Shown here: piece by piece, positions 42,801 to 50,982 of the stretch
Layout of the letters: each line of letters begins with the position of its first letter
Position numbering within the stretch: position 1 is the stretch's first letter
Assembly: GCF_051954455.1 (NCBI RefSeq)
Contig: NZ_JBQCHS010000004.1
Span: forward strand, 1-64,000
Direction: 5' to 3'
Source: Pseudolysinimonas sp051954455
GTDB lineage: Bacteria; Actinomycetota; Actinomycetes; Actinomycetales; Microbacteriaceae
Length of the DNA: 64,000 bases
Program-made: the position numbers and the translations under genes
The notes under the pieces: model-generated
The model's input: the letters and a program-made list of their open reading frames with translations, nothing else
What the model was told of the DNA's origin: nothing
The model's database searches: none

Positions 42801-44270
42801 CTACACCTGAGGATCGGCGTGATCCGACTCGAGCCAGGCGAGCGCGTCGGCGCTCGTGTCGAGGAGCGTCGGCGCGGAGGGATGCCCGAACGGGAGGTCG
42901 GGCGAGGTGGGCGTGCCGAGCAGCGTCGCGACCGCCGCATCCGCCCGGCGACGCTCGAGCTCGTGCATCACGAGCGCCGCGAGGTCGGCGAGGGTCGCCA
43001 GGTCGTCACCGGTATAGGGATGCGGCGCCGTGTCGAGCACGCAGAGCGTGCCGATGACGATCCCGTCGGGGGTGCGCAACGGGGTGCCGGCGGAGGCGCG
43101 GATGCCGGTCTCGTCGAACACGACGGCCGCCTCCCCGACCTCCGAGAGGTCCGCGATCGCCCACGGCTCGTCGTGGAGTCCCGCGGCGGCGTGCGCACGC
43201 AGATCGCGCGCGACGTGCTGCTCGCGCGTGCCGTGTCGCGCCTTGAACCAGATGCGGTCGCCGTCGACGAGGCTGACGAGTGCGATGGGCGACGAGGTGG
43301 TTCGCGCCGCAAGCGCCGCGATCCGGTCGAACGACTCGTCGGGCCCCGAGTCGAGCACGTCGTAGCGGCGCACCGCCGCCATCCGCACGTCCTCGTCCTC
43401 GGCCAGGAGCTCGGGCGCCACCCGATGCCGCCCGCTCGCCTCGATGATCTCGTGGCGGAAGGCGATGACGAGATCGGCCGCCGTCGGGCGGCGGGAGGGG
43501 TCGCGGTCCGTCATGGCCTGGAGGATGTCGGACCAGGAGCCCGGAAGATCGGAGGGGATCCGGGGGTCGGTGACGAGACGCTCGACGGCCGACTGGACGG
43601 CGTCGCCCGGATACGCGAGCTCTCCCGTGAAGCACTCGAGCAGGACGAGACCGAGAGCGTAGACGTCGCTCGCCGGGGTCGGATCGCCTCGGCGGACGAC
43701 CTCGGGCGAGAGGTACGCGGCGGTGCCGGTGGTCGCCTCGTCGACGGTGAGCCGGGCGCCGTCGGCGTCGAGCGCGATGCCGAAGTCGGTGAGCTTCGCC
43801 CGCGCACGGTAGGCGCTCGTGCCGTACTGCACGAGCATGACGTTGGTGGGCTTGATGTCGCGGTGCACGACGCCGCGGAGGTGCACGTACTCGAGCGCCT
43901 CGGCCAGGTCGAAGGCGATCTCGCTGATCTCGCGTGCGGAGAACGACCGCTCCGCCAGCTCCCGGCCGAGATCGCGCCCGCGGATCAGCTCCATGACCAG
44001 GAACGGATGCGGGTCGTCGGGGGCCGAGTCGTCGGTCCCGGCGTCGATCAGGGTCACGATGCCGTGATGGTTCAGGGAGCCGAGCACCCGGAGCTCGGAG
44101 CGGTGCCGACCGATATCGAGGGGCGTCGCGGTCTTGAACAGCTTGATCGCGACCTCGCGCCCGATCGTCTCGTCGGTCGCCTGATAGACGGTCGCCATAC
44201 CGCCGCGCCCGATGACGCGGTGCGGTCGGTAGCGGCCGAGGAGGGCCGGGACGGCGGACTGTTCGTCCAT
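42801..44270 (-). CDS. Ser/Thr protein kinase with C-terminal GAF domain
   Basis: Encodes 489 residues. The Hanks-type kinase domain (about 14-275) has IGRGGMATVY, Lys43 (AIK), Glu59, HRDIKPTN (Asp138) and DFG at 162-164, so it should be active. Instead of the usual membrane helix and PASTA repeats, a GAF domain follows (about 325-460; RRYDVLDSGPDESFDRIAAL, WFKARHG). The protein looks soluble. A GAF domain could bind a small ligand, redox group or nucleotide and gate kinase activity; this is inference. GAGG precedes the ATG. A 129-bp gap separates it from rsfS. Confidence 0.92.
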   Translation of the reverse strand: MDEQSAVPALLGRYRPHRVIGRGGMATVYQATDETIGREVAIKLFKTATPLDIGRHRSELRVLGSLNHHGIVTLIDAGTDDSAPDDPHPFLVMELIRGRDLGRELAERSFSAREISEIAFDLAEALEYVHLRGVVHRDIKPTNVMLVQYGTSAYRARAKLTDFGIALDADGARLTVDEATTGTAAYLSPEVVRRGDPTPASDVYALGLVLLECFTGELAYPGDAVQSAVERLVTDPRIPSDLPGSWSDILQAMTDRDPSRRPTAADLVIAFRHEIIEASGRHRVAPELLAEDEDVRMAAVRRYDVLDSGPDESFDRIAALAARTTSSPIALVSLVDGDRIWFKARHGTREQHVARDLRAHAAAGLHDEPWAIADLSEVGEAAVVFDETGIRASAGTPLRTPDGIVIGTLCVLDTAPHPYTGDDLATLADLAALVMHELERRRADAAVATLLGTPTSPDLPFGHPSAPTLLDTSADALAWLESDHADPQV

Positions 44271-44379
44271 GGTGCTGTTCCTCTCCGCGTGTGCGGCGCG
44301 GGTCGGGTGGATTGCGGCGAAAATAACATGCACTGCCGACCGCATGAGCACGGCCGGCATGCGCGCGAAGGCGGCGCAC

Positions 44380-44395
44380 AGGGTCGAGCGACCCT
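44380..44395. terminator. Short palindromic hairpin after rsfS
   Basis: AGGGTCG (44380-44386) and CGACCCT (44389-44395) lie directly after the rsfS stop on the minus strand. With a 2-nt centre the real loop would be larger. A weak terminator or protein site. Confidence 0.35.
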
Positions 44396-44399
44396 CGGA

Positions 44400-44774
44400 T
44401 CAGGCCTCGCGGGCCGCCGGGAGCTCGAGGGGGATCACCGGGCAGTCGCGCCACAGGCGTTCGAGGGCGTAGTACATCCGGTCCTCCTCGTGGAAGACGT
44501 GGACGACCAGGTCGCCGAAATCGAGGAGCACCCACCTCCCCTCGGAGCGGCCCTCCCGACGCAGGGGCTTCGCGCCGATCTCGAGCAGGCGGTCCTCGAT
44601 CTCCTCGGCGATCGCGAGGACGTTGCGCTCGTTACGGCCACTGGCGAGGAGGAAGACGTCGGTGAGCGGGAGCGGTTCCGACACGTCGAGGGCGACGAGA
44701 TCCTCGGCCTGCTTGTCATCGGCGGCGAGGGCCGCCGCCTGCAGGAGCTCGAGAGCGCGGGCCGAGGCCGTCAC
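44400..44774 (-). CDS. rsfS: Ribosomal silencing factor RsfS
   Basis: Encodes 124 residues from a GTG overlapping the previous stop (GTGA). The Oligomerisation-domain fold is recognised by DVFLLASGRNERNVLAIAEEIED and GRWVLLDFGDLVVHVFHEEDR. RsfS binds ribosomal protein L14 and blocks subunit joining in starvation. It follows nadD in the usual order, with an extra gene between. Confidence 0.95.
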   Translation of the reverse strand: MTASARALELLQAAALAADDKQAEDLVALDVSEPLPLTDVFLLASGRNERNVLAIAEEIEDRLLEIGAKPLRREGRSEGRWVLLDFGDLVVHVFHEEDRMYYALERLWRDCPVIPLELPAAREA

Positions 44775-46093
44775 AGGACCCCGGAGACCAGGCCGACGAC
44801 CAGGAGGCCGACCACCACGACGGCCATGACGCCCGCCGAGACGATGAGCGCCGTCAGCGCCTTGTTGCCGACCGGCCTCTTCGCCACGATCACATCGCGC
44901 GTCGAGGTGTGGCTCGAGACGGCCTTGATCGCGCGCACGGGCTGCGAGTCGGTCGACACGACCTGGTGGTCGCCCGGGTCGAGATCGTGGTCCAGGTGGT
45001 GCTCGTCGAGCTGGGCCGGGTGGGCGCCCGAGGTCGCGAGGCTGCGGGGGAGGTCGATGGAGCCGGTGACGAGGATGTCGCCGGTGCCGAGGTTCGAATA
45101 CTCCGGGGTCGGGATCGACGGGAGAACGAGCGCGCTCGTCGTGATGACACCGCTGCCGACGCCGACGCTGCGCGAGATCGTGTCGGCGACCTGCGTCGCG
45201 TCGTCGAGGTCGGCCTGCGTGGTCCAGTGACCGGCGGCAGGCGTCGCGGGCTGGGAGCCGGTCGCGACCGGCGCCGGAGCGGCAGCAGGCCGCTCCTCGA
45301 CCACCTCGGCCTCGACGACCGGAGCGGCGGGCGTGGGCTCGACCGGCTCCGCCGTGACCGGCTCGACGGCGACGGGCTCGACGATCTCGATGGGATCGGG
45401 CGCGAACGCGGCGACCTCGGGGGCCGGGGTCTGCGAGGGAGCCGCGAAGAGGGCCTCGAACGGGGAGAGCTGAGGGGACGCCGGAGACGACGGCGGCTCG
45501 GCGGCGGGCGCTTCGACGGCGGTCACGGAGTCGGCGACGGCCGGCTCGGGCGTCGCCGCGGTGGGCGCGGGCGGTTCGACGAGCGCCGGCGGCTCGGCGC
45601 GGACGGGGGCGACGGCGTCGATGCCGCGTGCCTCGCGGAGCGCGCGGAGTTCGCGACGGGTCATCGTGTGCTCGATCGGTGCGGCCGGCGCAGCCTGCGC
45701 GGGGACGGCCTGCTCCGGCGCCTGCTCGGACTCCGAGGCGACCGGTGCGCGGTTCTGCGTGCGGTACTCGATCCCGTCGGCGGACTCGGGCACCGGCGAC
45801 GGCATCGCCCGGGAGCGACGGGACTCGGGGCTGTAGTCGCGCGGGCGGTACGACGGAACGTCCTGCTGCGGCAGCATCTGCGTGGCCGGCTGGTCGGGGC
45901 CGCCGTCCTCGGCCTCCGGCGTACGGCGGGCGCGGAAGTCCGGTCCGTCGTACTGCGGCAGGGCCGCTCGGTTCTGCGTGGTGTACGTCAAGGGCTCCGC
46001 CGCCTCCTCCGGCTGCTGGCCGTAGGCGGCGTTGCGCTCGCCCTGACGCGCTGCGCGTCGGGACTGCAGCGGCTGATCCTGAAAGGTGGTCAT
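44771..46093 (-). CDS. Pro/Glu/Ala-rich tail-anchored membrane protein
   Basis: Encodes 440 residues. Residues 1-400 are low-complexity and acidic with many Pro, Ala, Glu and Val; short islands such as LTYTTQNRAALPQYDGPDFRARR and a repeated TQNRA (TYTTQNRAALP, EYRTQNRAPVA) stand out, as does MTRRELRALREARG. A single hydrophobic segment of about 25 residues ends the protein, so it should be tail-anchored with a large cytoplasmic part. No known family. ATGA and GTGA overlaps tie it to nadD and rsfS. Confidence 0.75.
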   Translation of the reverse strand: MTTFQDQPLQSRRAARQGERNAAYGQQPEEAAEPLTYTTQNRAALPQYDGPDFRARRTPEAEDGGPDQPATQMLPQQDVPSYRPRDYSPESRRSRAMPSPVPESADGIEYRTQNRAPVASESEQAPEQAVPAQAAPAAPIEHTMTRRELRALREARGIDAVAPVRAEPPALVEPPAPTAATPEPAVADSVTAVEAPAAEPPSSPASPQLSPFEALFAAPSQTPAPEVAAFAPDPIEIVEPVAVEPVTAEPVEPTPAAPVVEAEVVEERPAAAPAPVATGSQPATPAAGHWTTQADLDDATQVADTISRSVGVGSGVITTSALVLPSIPTPEYSNLGTGDILVTGSIDLPRSLATSGAHPAQLDEHHLDHDLDPGDHQVVSTDSQPVRAIKAVSSHTSTRDVIVAKRPVGNKALTALIVSAGVMAVVVVGLLVVGLVSGVL

Positions 46094-46695
46094 GTCGTCG
46101 AACTCCGGTAGAGGTGGTGCTTGGAGATGTACTGCACGACACCATCGGGAACCAAGTACCACACCGGGTATCCCCGGCCGACTCGCGCGCGGCAATCCGT
46201 GGAGGAGATCGCCAAGGCGGGTACCTCAAGGGAGCTTACGCGCTGCGGGGGCAATCCGCTAATGCTCAATGCGTGGCCGGGGCGCGACACGGCGACGAAA
46301 TGCGCAAGCTCCCAGAGCTCGCCCACGTCCTTCCAGTCGACGATCTGGGCGATGGCGTCGGCGCCCGAGATGAAGAACAGGTCGGCGTCGGGGTAGAGCG
46401 CCTTGAGGTCGCGGAGGGTGTCGATCGTGTAGGTGGGCCCCTGCCGGTCGATGTCGACCCGGCTGACGGTGAACTCGGGGTTGGAGGCGGTCGCGATGAC
46501 CGTCATGAGGTAGCGGTGTTCGGCCGGGCTCGACGCGGTCTTCAGGTAGGGCTGCCCGGTCGGGACGAAGATGACCTCGTCGAGGTCGAAGCTCCGTCGC
46601 ACCTCGCTCGCGGCCACGAGGTGGCCGTGATGGATCGGGTCGAAGGTGCCGCCCATGACGCCGATCCGGCGGCGCGGCGCGGCGGCGTCCGTCAC
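46090..46695 (-). CDS. nadD: Nicotinate-nucleotide adenylyltransferase
   Basis: Encodes 201 residues from a GTG. GGTFDPIHHGHL holds the nucleotidyltransferase HxGH motif, and ISSTDCRARVGRG corresponds to the ISSTxIR motif. It makes deamido-NAD from nicotinate mononucleotide. The ATGA overlap with the next gene suggests coupling. Confidence 0.95.
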   Translation of the reverse strand: MTDAAAPRRRIGVMGGTFDPIHHGHLVAASEVRRSFDLDEVIFVPTGQPYLKTASSPAEHRYLMTVIATASNPEFTVSRVDIDRQGPTYTIDTLRDLKALYPDADLFFISGADAIAQIVDWKDVGELWELAHFVAVSRPGHALSISGLPPQRVSSLEVPALAISSTDCRARVGRGYPVWYLVPDGVVQYISKHHLYRSSTT

Positions 46696-46704
46696 CCTGG
46701 CGTC

Positions 46705-46905
46705 CTAGTGGTGCTCGTCCGCGTGGTCGTGCGGCTCGGCCGGGAAGGGCTCGCGGTCGGCGTGCCGGTTGGCGACGTCGCGGAAGCTCCACGAGACGAA
46801 GCCCAGGACCACGAACGCGATGGCGGCGATGAGGGGGAACGCCCAGGTCGGCAGGAACAGTTCTGCCTTCGGCTGCTCGGCGGCCAGGGCGATCAGGGCG
46901 TGCAT
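46705..46905 (-). CDS. Small single-helix membrane protein
   Basis: Encodes 66 residues: a short polar start, one membrane helix (about 18-42, FPLIAAIAFVVLGFVSWSF) and a His/Asp-rich tail (HDHADEHH). Function unknown; similar small proteins sit between proA and nadD in related genomes as far as I recall. TAGGAT lies 7 nt before the ATG, a leaderless promoter for the nadD-rsfS run. Confidence 0.8.
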   Translation of the reverse strand: MHALIALAAEQPKAELFLPTWAFPLIAAIAFVVLGFVSWSFRDVANRHADREPFPAEPHDHADEHH

Positions 46906-46933
46906 GGCGTCGATCCTATCCGCGTCGCCGCGC

Positions 46934-48202
46934 TCAGCCGCGCACCTGGCCCGCGCCGCGGACGAGCCACTTGGTGCTCGTCAGCTCCGGCAGACCCATC
47001 GGCCCCCGCGCGTGCAGTTTCTGCGTCGAGATCCCGACCTCCGCGCCGAAGCCGAACTCACCGCCGTCGGTGAATCGGGTGGACGCGTTGACCATGACCA
47101 CCGCGGAGTCGACCTCGGCCAGGAACCGCTCCGCACGGGCGTAGTCGTTCGTGACGATCGACTCGGTGTGCTTGGTGGAGAACCGGCGGATGTGCTCGAG
47201 CGCCCCGTCGAGGTCGTCGACGACCGCGACCGACATGTCGAGGCTCATGTGCTCGGTGGCGTAGTCATCGTCGGTCGCCTCGCCGAGGCCCGGGACGACG
47301 GACCGCGTTCGCGCGTCGCCGACGAGCGTCACGCCCCGCTCCTGCAGCGCCGCGACCACGGGCGGGAGCAGCCGCTCGGCGGCCCGCGCATCCACCAGGA
47401 GCGTCTCGAGCGCGTTGCAGACGCTCGGTCGCTGCACCTTGGCGTTGACGGCGATGTCGATCGCCATCCGCTCGTCCGCCGTCTCGTCGAGGAACAGGTG
47501 CACGACGCCGGCTCCGGTCTCGATGACCGGCACCTTCGACTCCTGCACGACGGACGCGATGAGGTCGGCGCTCCCCCGCGGGATCAGCACGTCGACCCTG
47601 CCGACCGCGCGCATGAGCATGGTGCCGCCCTCGCGGCCGTGCTGGTCGACAGTCTGCACCGCCTCGCCCGGCAGGCCGACGCTCTCGAGCGCGCCCTGCA
47701 GCAGCTCGACGAGCACCGCATTCGTGTTCTGGGCCGCGCGGCCGCCGCGCAGCACGACCGCGTTGCCGCTCTTGAGGGCGAGCGCCGCGATGTCGATGGT
47801 GACGTTCGGCCGCGCCTCGTAGATGGCGCCGATGACGCCGAACGGCACACGCACCTGACTGAGCAGGACGCCGTTGGGGAGGGTCGAGCCGCGGACGACG
47901 ACGCCCACGGGGTCGGGGAGCGCGATGATCTCCCGCACGGCCGCGGCGAGCGCCGCCAGACGCGTCTCGTCGAGTCGCAGACGGTCCTGCAGGCCCGCGC
48001 TCAACCCGTTCTCGCGGCCGTTGGCGAGGTCGAGCTCGTTGGCCGGGAGGATGCGCGCGGCGCCGGTCTCGATCGCGACGGCGATGGCCTCGAGGGCGGC
48101 GTCCTTGCGGCCGGTCGGCGTGGTGGCGAGCACGCGGGCCGCGCGGCCGGCGGCCTCGAGCTCCCCGTCGATCGCGAGCGGAGCGGTGAGGGTGTCCGAC
48201 AT
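46934..48202 (-). CDS. proA: Gamma-glutamyl phosphate reductase
   Basis: Encodes 422 residues of the aldehyde dehydrogenase fold. VQRPSVCNALETLLV holds the catalytic Cys, and GFGAEVGISTQKLHARGPMG is the ProA C-terminal signature. It makes glutamate semialdehyde for proline. proB lies about 2 kb upstream; the GntR/MFS pair is inserted between them. TAGAAT lies 7 nt before the ATG, so proA can be transcribed on its own. Confidence 0.96.
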   Translation of the reverse strand: MSDTLTAPLAIDGELEAAGRAARVLATTPTGRKDAALEAIAVAIETGAARILPANELDLANGRENGLSAGLQDRLRLDETRLAALAAAVREIIALPDPVGVVVRGSTLPNGVLLSQVRVPFGVIGAIYEARPNVTIDIAALALKSGNAVVLRGGRAAQNTNAVLVELLQGALESVGLPGEAVQTVDQHGREGGTMLMRAVGRVDVLIPRGSADLIASVVQESKVPVIETGAGVVHLFLDETADERMAIDIAVNAKVQRPSVCNALETLLVDARAAERLLPPVVAALQERGVTLVGDARTRSVVPGLGEATDDDYATEHMSLDMSVAVVDDLDGALEHIRRFSTKHTESIVTNDYARAERFLAEVDSAVVMVNASTRFTDGGEFGFGAEVGISTQKLHARGPMGLPELTSTKWLVRGAGQVRG

Positions 48203-48228
48203 GACCGGGATTCTACGGTCCGGCGCGA

Positions 48229-48879
48229 TCAGGCGCCCACGACCCGGAGTCCGCGGGCGCGGTCGCCGCGGAGCAGCCGCTCGGCGTGCTCGGCACCGGC
48301 GCGGGCGTGGGCGACGGCCCGCGCGACGGCCGTCTCGGCGTCGCCGGCGCGAACGGCGTCGAGGATCGCGCGGTGCTCGGCGAGCTGCTCGGCTCGCGAC
48401 GCCGGCGTGGTCACCTCGAGCCAGCGCGTGCGCGAGAGGGTCGTCATCACGCCGCGGATGGCCTCGGCGAGCAGCGGATTGCCGGACAGCGCGGCGAGCT
48501 CGACGTGGAACTCCTCCCCCCAGCGCACCCCGCCCTCGGGATCGTCGGGCTGCCGGTCGAGCAGCTGATCGAGACGGGCGAGCGCCGCGGGATCGGCGCG
48601 CGCGGCGGCGAGACGCAGGGCGGCCGACTCCACCGCTTCCCGGAGCTCCCCGACGTGCCGGAGCTCGGCGAGGTCGAGCGGGGCGACGCTCCAGCCGCGC
48701 TCGTCGCGGCGGACGAGGCCCTCCGACTGCAACCGCGACAACGCCGCCCGCACGGGTGTGCGCGAGGCGCCGAGCTCGGATTCGAGGCCGCGTTCGCTGA
48801 TCCGCTCCCCCGGCGCGAGGTCGAGCGCGAGGATGCGCGCTCGCAGGCCCTCGTAGGCGCCCTCGGACTGCGTCGTCAT
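48229..48879 (-). CDS. GntR-family regulator (FCD domain)
   Basis: Encodes 216 residues. The winged helix (YEGLRARILALDLAPGERISE ... GASRTPVRAALSRLQSEGLV) is followed by an all-helical FCD ligand domain of the FadR subgroup. It is divergent from an MFS gene; a palindrome in the 49-bp gap is the likely operator. TACGCT lies 6 nt before the ATG. Confidence 0.92.
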   Translation of the reverse strand: MTTQSEGAYEGLRARILALDLAPGERISERGLESELGASRTPVRAALSRLQSEGLVRRDERGWSVAPLDLAELRHVGELREAVESAALRLAAARADPAALARLDQLLDRQPDDPEGGVRWGEEFHVELAALSGNPLLAEAIRGVMTTLSRTRWLEVTTPASRAEQLAEHRAILDAVRAGDAETAVARAVAHARAGAEHAERLLRGDRARGLRVVGA

Positions 48880-48895
48880 GCGCTCAGCGTAGCGG

Positions 48896-48922
48896 GATAC
48901 CGACTCGGTATACCAGTAGGCT
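48896..48922. promoter_or_regulatory. Divergent promoter with candidate GntR operator
   Basis: ATACCG (48897-48902) and CGGTAT (48906-48911) are inverted around ACT, followed by TAGGCT (48917-48922), the -10 of the MFS gene 6 nt before its ATG. The opposite -10, TACGCT, lies at 48891-48886. A regulator on the palindrome would affect both. Confidence 0.6.
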
Positions 48923-48928
48923 CGCGGC

Positions 48929-50131
48929 ATGCCGTCCCCCACCCCCATCGGCGCCCGACCGTGGGCGATGCTCGCGGTCGCGGTGTACGCGCAGACGTCG
49001 ACGACGGTCGTGCTCGCGACCCCGGCCTTCCTCATCCCCCTCCTGCACACGGTTCAGGGCGTGCCGCTGGTCCAGGCCGGACTCCTCGCCGCCGCCCCGA
49101 ACCTCGGGATGGTGCTGACGCTCGTCGCCTGGGGCGCGGCGGCCGACCGCTGGGGCGAACGCCGGGTGCTCGTGCTCGGGCTGCTCCTCACGGCTCTCGC
49201 CGTCGTCGCGGCGATGGTCGTGCAGGGCGACGTCGCCCTCGGGATCGCGCTGCTCCTCGCGGGGATGGGCGCCGCGTCGACCAACGCGGCGAGCGGGCGC
49301 GTCGTGATCGGCTGGTTCCCGCGCGAGCGCCGGGGGCTCGCCATGGGCATCCGCCAGGCATGCCAGCCGCTCGGCACGGCGATCGCCGCCCTCGCCGTGC
49401 CGCCGCTCGTGGCGTCCGGATCGGTGCTGCCCGCGCTCGTCCTCGGGGCGGCCATGGTGGCCGTCGCGTGCGTCGCGTGCGCGGTGGTCATCGTCGACCC
49501 GCCGCGCCCGGAGCGCGTACGCGTCGAGGGCGCGAGCGACAACCCGTACCGGCGCGGCCTCCTCTGGCGCATCCACGCCGTCTCGGTACTGCTCGTCGTG
49601 CCGCAGTTCGCGCTGTCGACGTTCGGGCTCGTGTGGATGGTCGCGGGGCTCGGGTTCTCGGCCCTCGCCGCCGGCGTCGTCGTCTCGGCGGCGCAGTTCC
49701 TCGGCGCAGCGGGCCGGGTCGGCGTCGGCGTGCTCAGCGACCGTGTCGGCAGCCGGCTCCGGCCGCTCCGCTGGGTCGCGATCGCCGGGATCCTCGCCCT
49801 CCTCGCCACCGCCGTCACCGGTGCGCTCGGCGAGGGCGCGATCGGGTGGGCGATCGCCGCGGCGGGCTGCTACGTGATCGCGAGCTGCGTGAGCGTCGCC
49901 GACAACGGGCTCGCGTTCACCTCGGTCGCCGAGATCGCGGGGCCGTTCTGGTCGGGACGGGCGCTCGGCGCGCAGAACACGGGGCAGTTCCTCGGCGCCG
50001 CGATCGTCGGACCGGTGGTCGGGGCGCTCATCGGGCTCGCGGGATACGCGGGCGCCTTCGCGCTCGTCGCGATCGCACCGCTCATCGCGGTGCCGCTCGT
50101 GCCGTCCGCGCGCCGCGAGCGGATCGAGTAG
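48929..50131 (+). CDS. MFS transporter, 12-helix type
   Basis: Encodes 400 residues. The pattern (AAADRWGERR motif A; GWFPRERRGLAMGIRQACQPLG) fits the NarK/CynX-like or oxalate/anion family. The substrate is unknown; control by the divergent GntR-FCD protein suggests an organic acid. The C-terminus R-R-E-R-I-E is encoded by an arm of the intergenic repeat. Confidence 0.88.
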   Translation: MPSPTPIGARPWAMLAVAVYAQTSTTVVLATPAFLIPLLHTVQGVPLVQAGLLAAAPNLGMVLTLVAWGAAADRWGERRVLVLGLLLTALAVVAAMVVQGDVALGIALLLAGMGAASTNAASGRVVIGWFPRERRGLAMGIRQACQPLGTAIAALAVPPLVASGSVLPALVLGAAMVAVACVACAVVIVDPPRPERVRVEGASDNPYRRGLLWRIHAVSVLLVVPQFALSTFGLVWMVAGLGFSALAAGVVVSAAQFLGAAGRVGVGVLSDRVGSRLRPLRWVAIAGILALLATAVTGALGEGAIGWAIAAAGCYVIASCVSVADNGLAFTSVAEIAGPFWSGRALGAQNTGQFLGAAIVGPVVGALIGLAGYAGAFALVAIAPLIAVPLVPSARRERIE

Positions 50132-50203
50132 CTGCGCAGCGGCGTATCGAGATCCGGCGCATCCCGAGGTCTCGATGCGCGCCTTCGGCGCTACTCGACC
50201 CGC
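50119..50203. repeat. Intergenic inverted repeat, copy C
   Basis: Arms GCGGATCGAGTAG (50119-50131) and CTACTCGACCCGC (50191-50203) match at 12 of 13 positions. Inside are TATCGAGATC and GGTCTCGAT in inverted order plus a small hairpin next to each arm. The TAG of the left arm is the stop of the MFS gene and the CTA of the right arm is the stop of proB, so the element spans exactly from one stop to the other. Confidence 0.88.
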
Positions 50204-50982
50204 TGCGGAGCGGGACGGGCGTCGAACCAGGTGCCGAGCTCCTCGCCGGCGAGCGCCGCCGCGACGTTCGCGGTGGAGGTCAGAACGACCGGGGTGCCGG
50301 CGGCGGCCGCGAGCTTCGCCGCCGCGATCTTCGTGCCCGCTCCCCCGGTGCCGACGCCGGCCGCGCCGATGTCGCCGAGCTCCACGCCCGTGAGGTCGTC
50401 GTCGAACGGCACGTGCGCGATGCGCTCGGCCCCGGGCTCGGCGGGCGGTCGCGTGTAGAGCGCGTCGACGTCGGAGAGCAGCACGAGCAGGTCGGCGTTG
50501 ACGAGCTCGCTCACGAGCGCCGCCAGCCGGTCGTTGTCGCCGAAGCGGATCTCGTGCGTCGCGACGGTGTCGTTCTCGTTGACGATGGGTAGGATCCGCA
50601 GGCCGAGCAGGCGCTCCATGGCCCGCTGCGCGTTGGATCGTGTGGTCGCGCTCTCCATGTCGCCGGCCGTCAGCAGCACCTGACCCGCCACGATCTCGTA
50701 GCGCCGGAGCTCCTGCTGATAGCGGTACACCAGTACGTTCTGCCCGACGGCCGCCGCCGCCTGCTGCGTGGCCAGGTCGGTCGGGCGCGCGTCGAGGTGG
50801 AGGAAGGGCATCCCCGTCGCGATCGCGCCGGAGGACACGAGCACGATCTCGGCGCCGCGCCCATGGGCGGCGGCGAGCGCGTCGACGAGCGACGCGATCT
50901 GGCCCGCGTTCGCGCCGCTCACGGACGACGAGCCGACCTTGACGACGATGCGCTTCGCGGAGGTCACGGCGCTCCGTGTCAC
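50191..50982 (-). CDS. proB: Glutamate 5-kinase
   Basis: Encodes 263 residues from a GTG. The amino acid kinase domain has RIVVKVGSSSVSG, VSSGAIATG, NENDTVATHE and FGDNDRLAALV. The C-terminal PUA domain of the E. coli enzyme is absent, a common short form. It follows obg with a GTGA overlap. The last residues Q-R-V-E come from the repeat arm. Confidence 0.95.
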   Translation of the reverse strand: MTRSAVTSAKRIVVKVGSSSVSGANAGQIASLVDALAAAHGRGAEIVLVSSGAIATGMPFLHLDARPTDLATQQAAAAVGQNVLVYRYQQELRRYEIVAGQVLLTAGDMESATTRSNAQRAMERLLGLRILPIVNENDTVATHEIRFGDNDRLAALVSELVNADLLVLLSDVDALYTRPPAEPGAERIAHVPFDDDLTGVELGDIGAAGVGTGGAGTKIAAAKLAAAAGTPVVLTSTANVAAALAGEELGTWFDARPAPQRVE

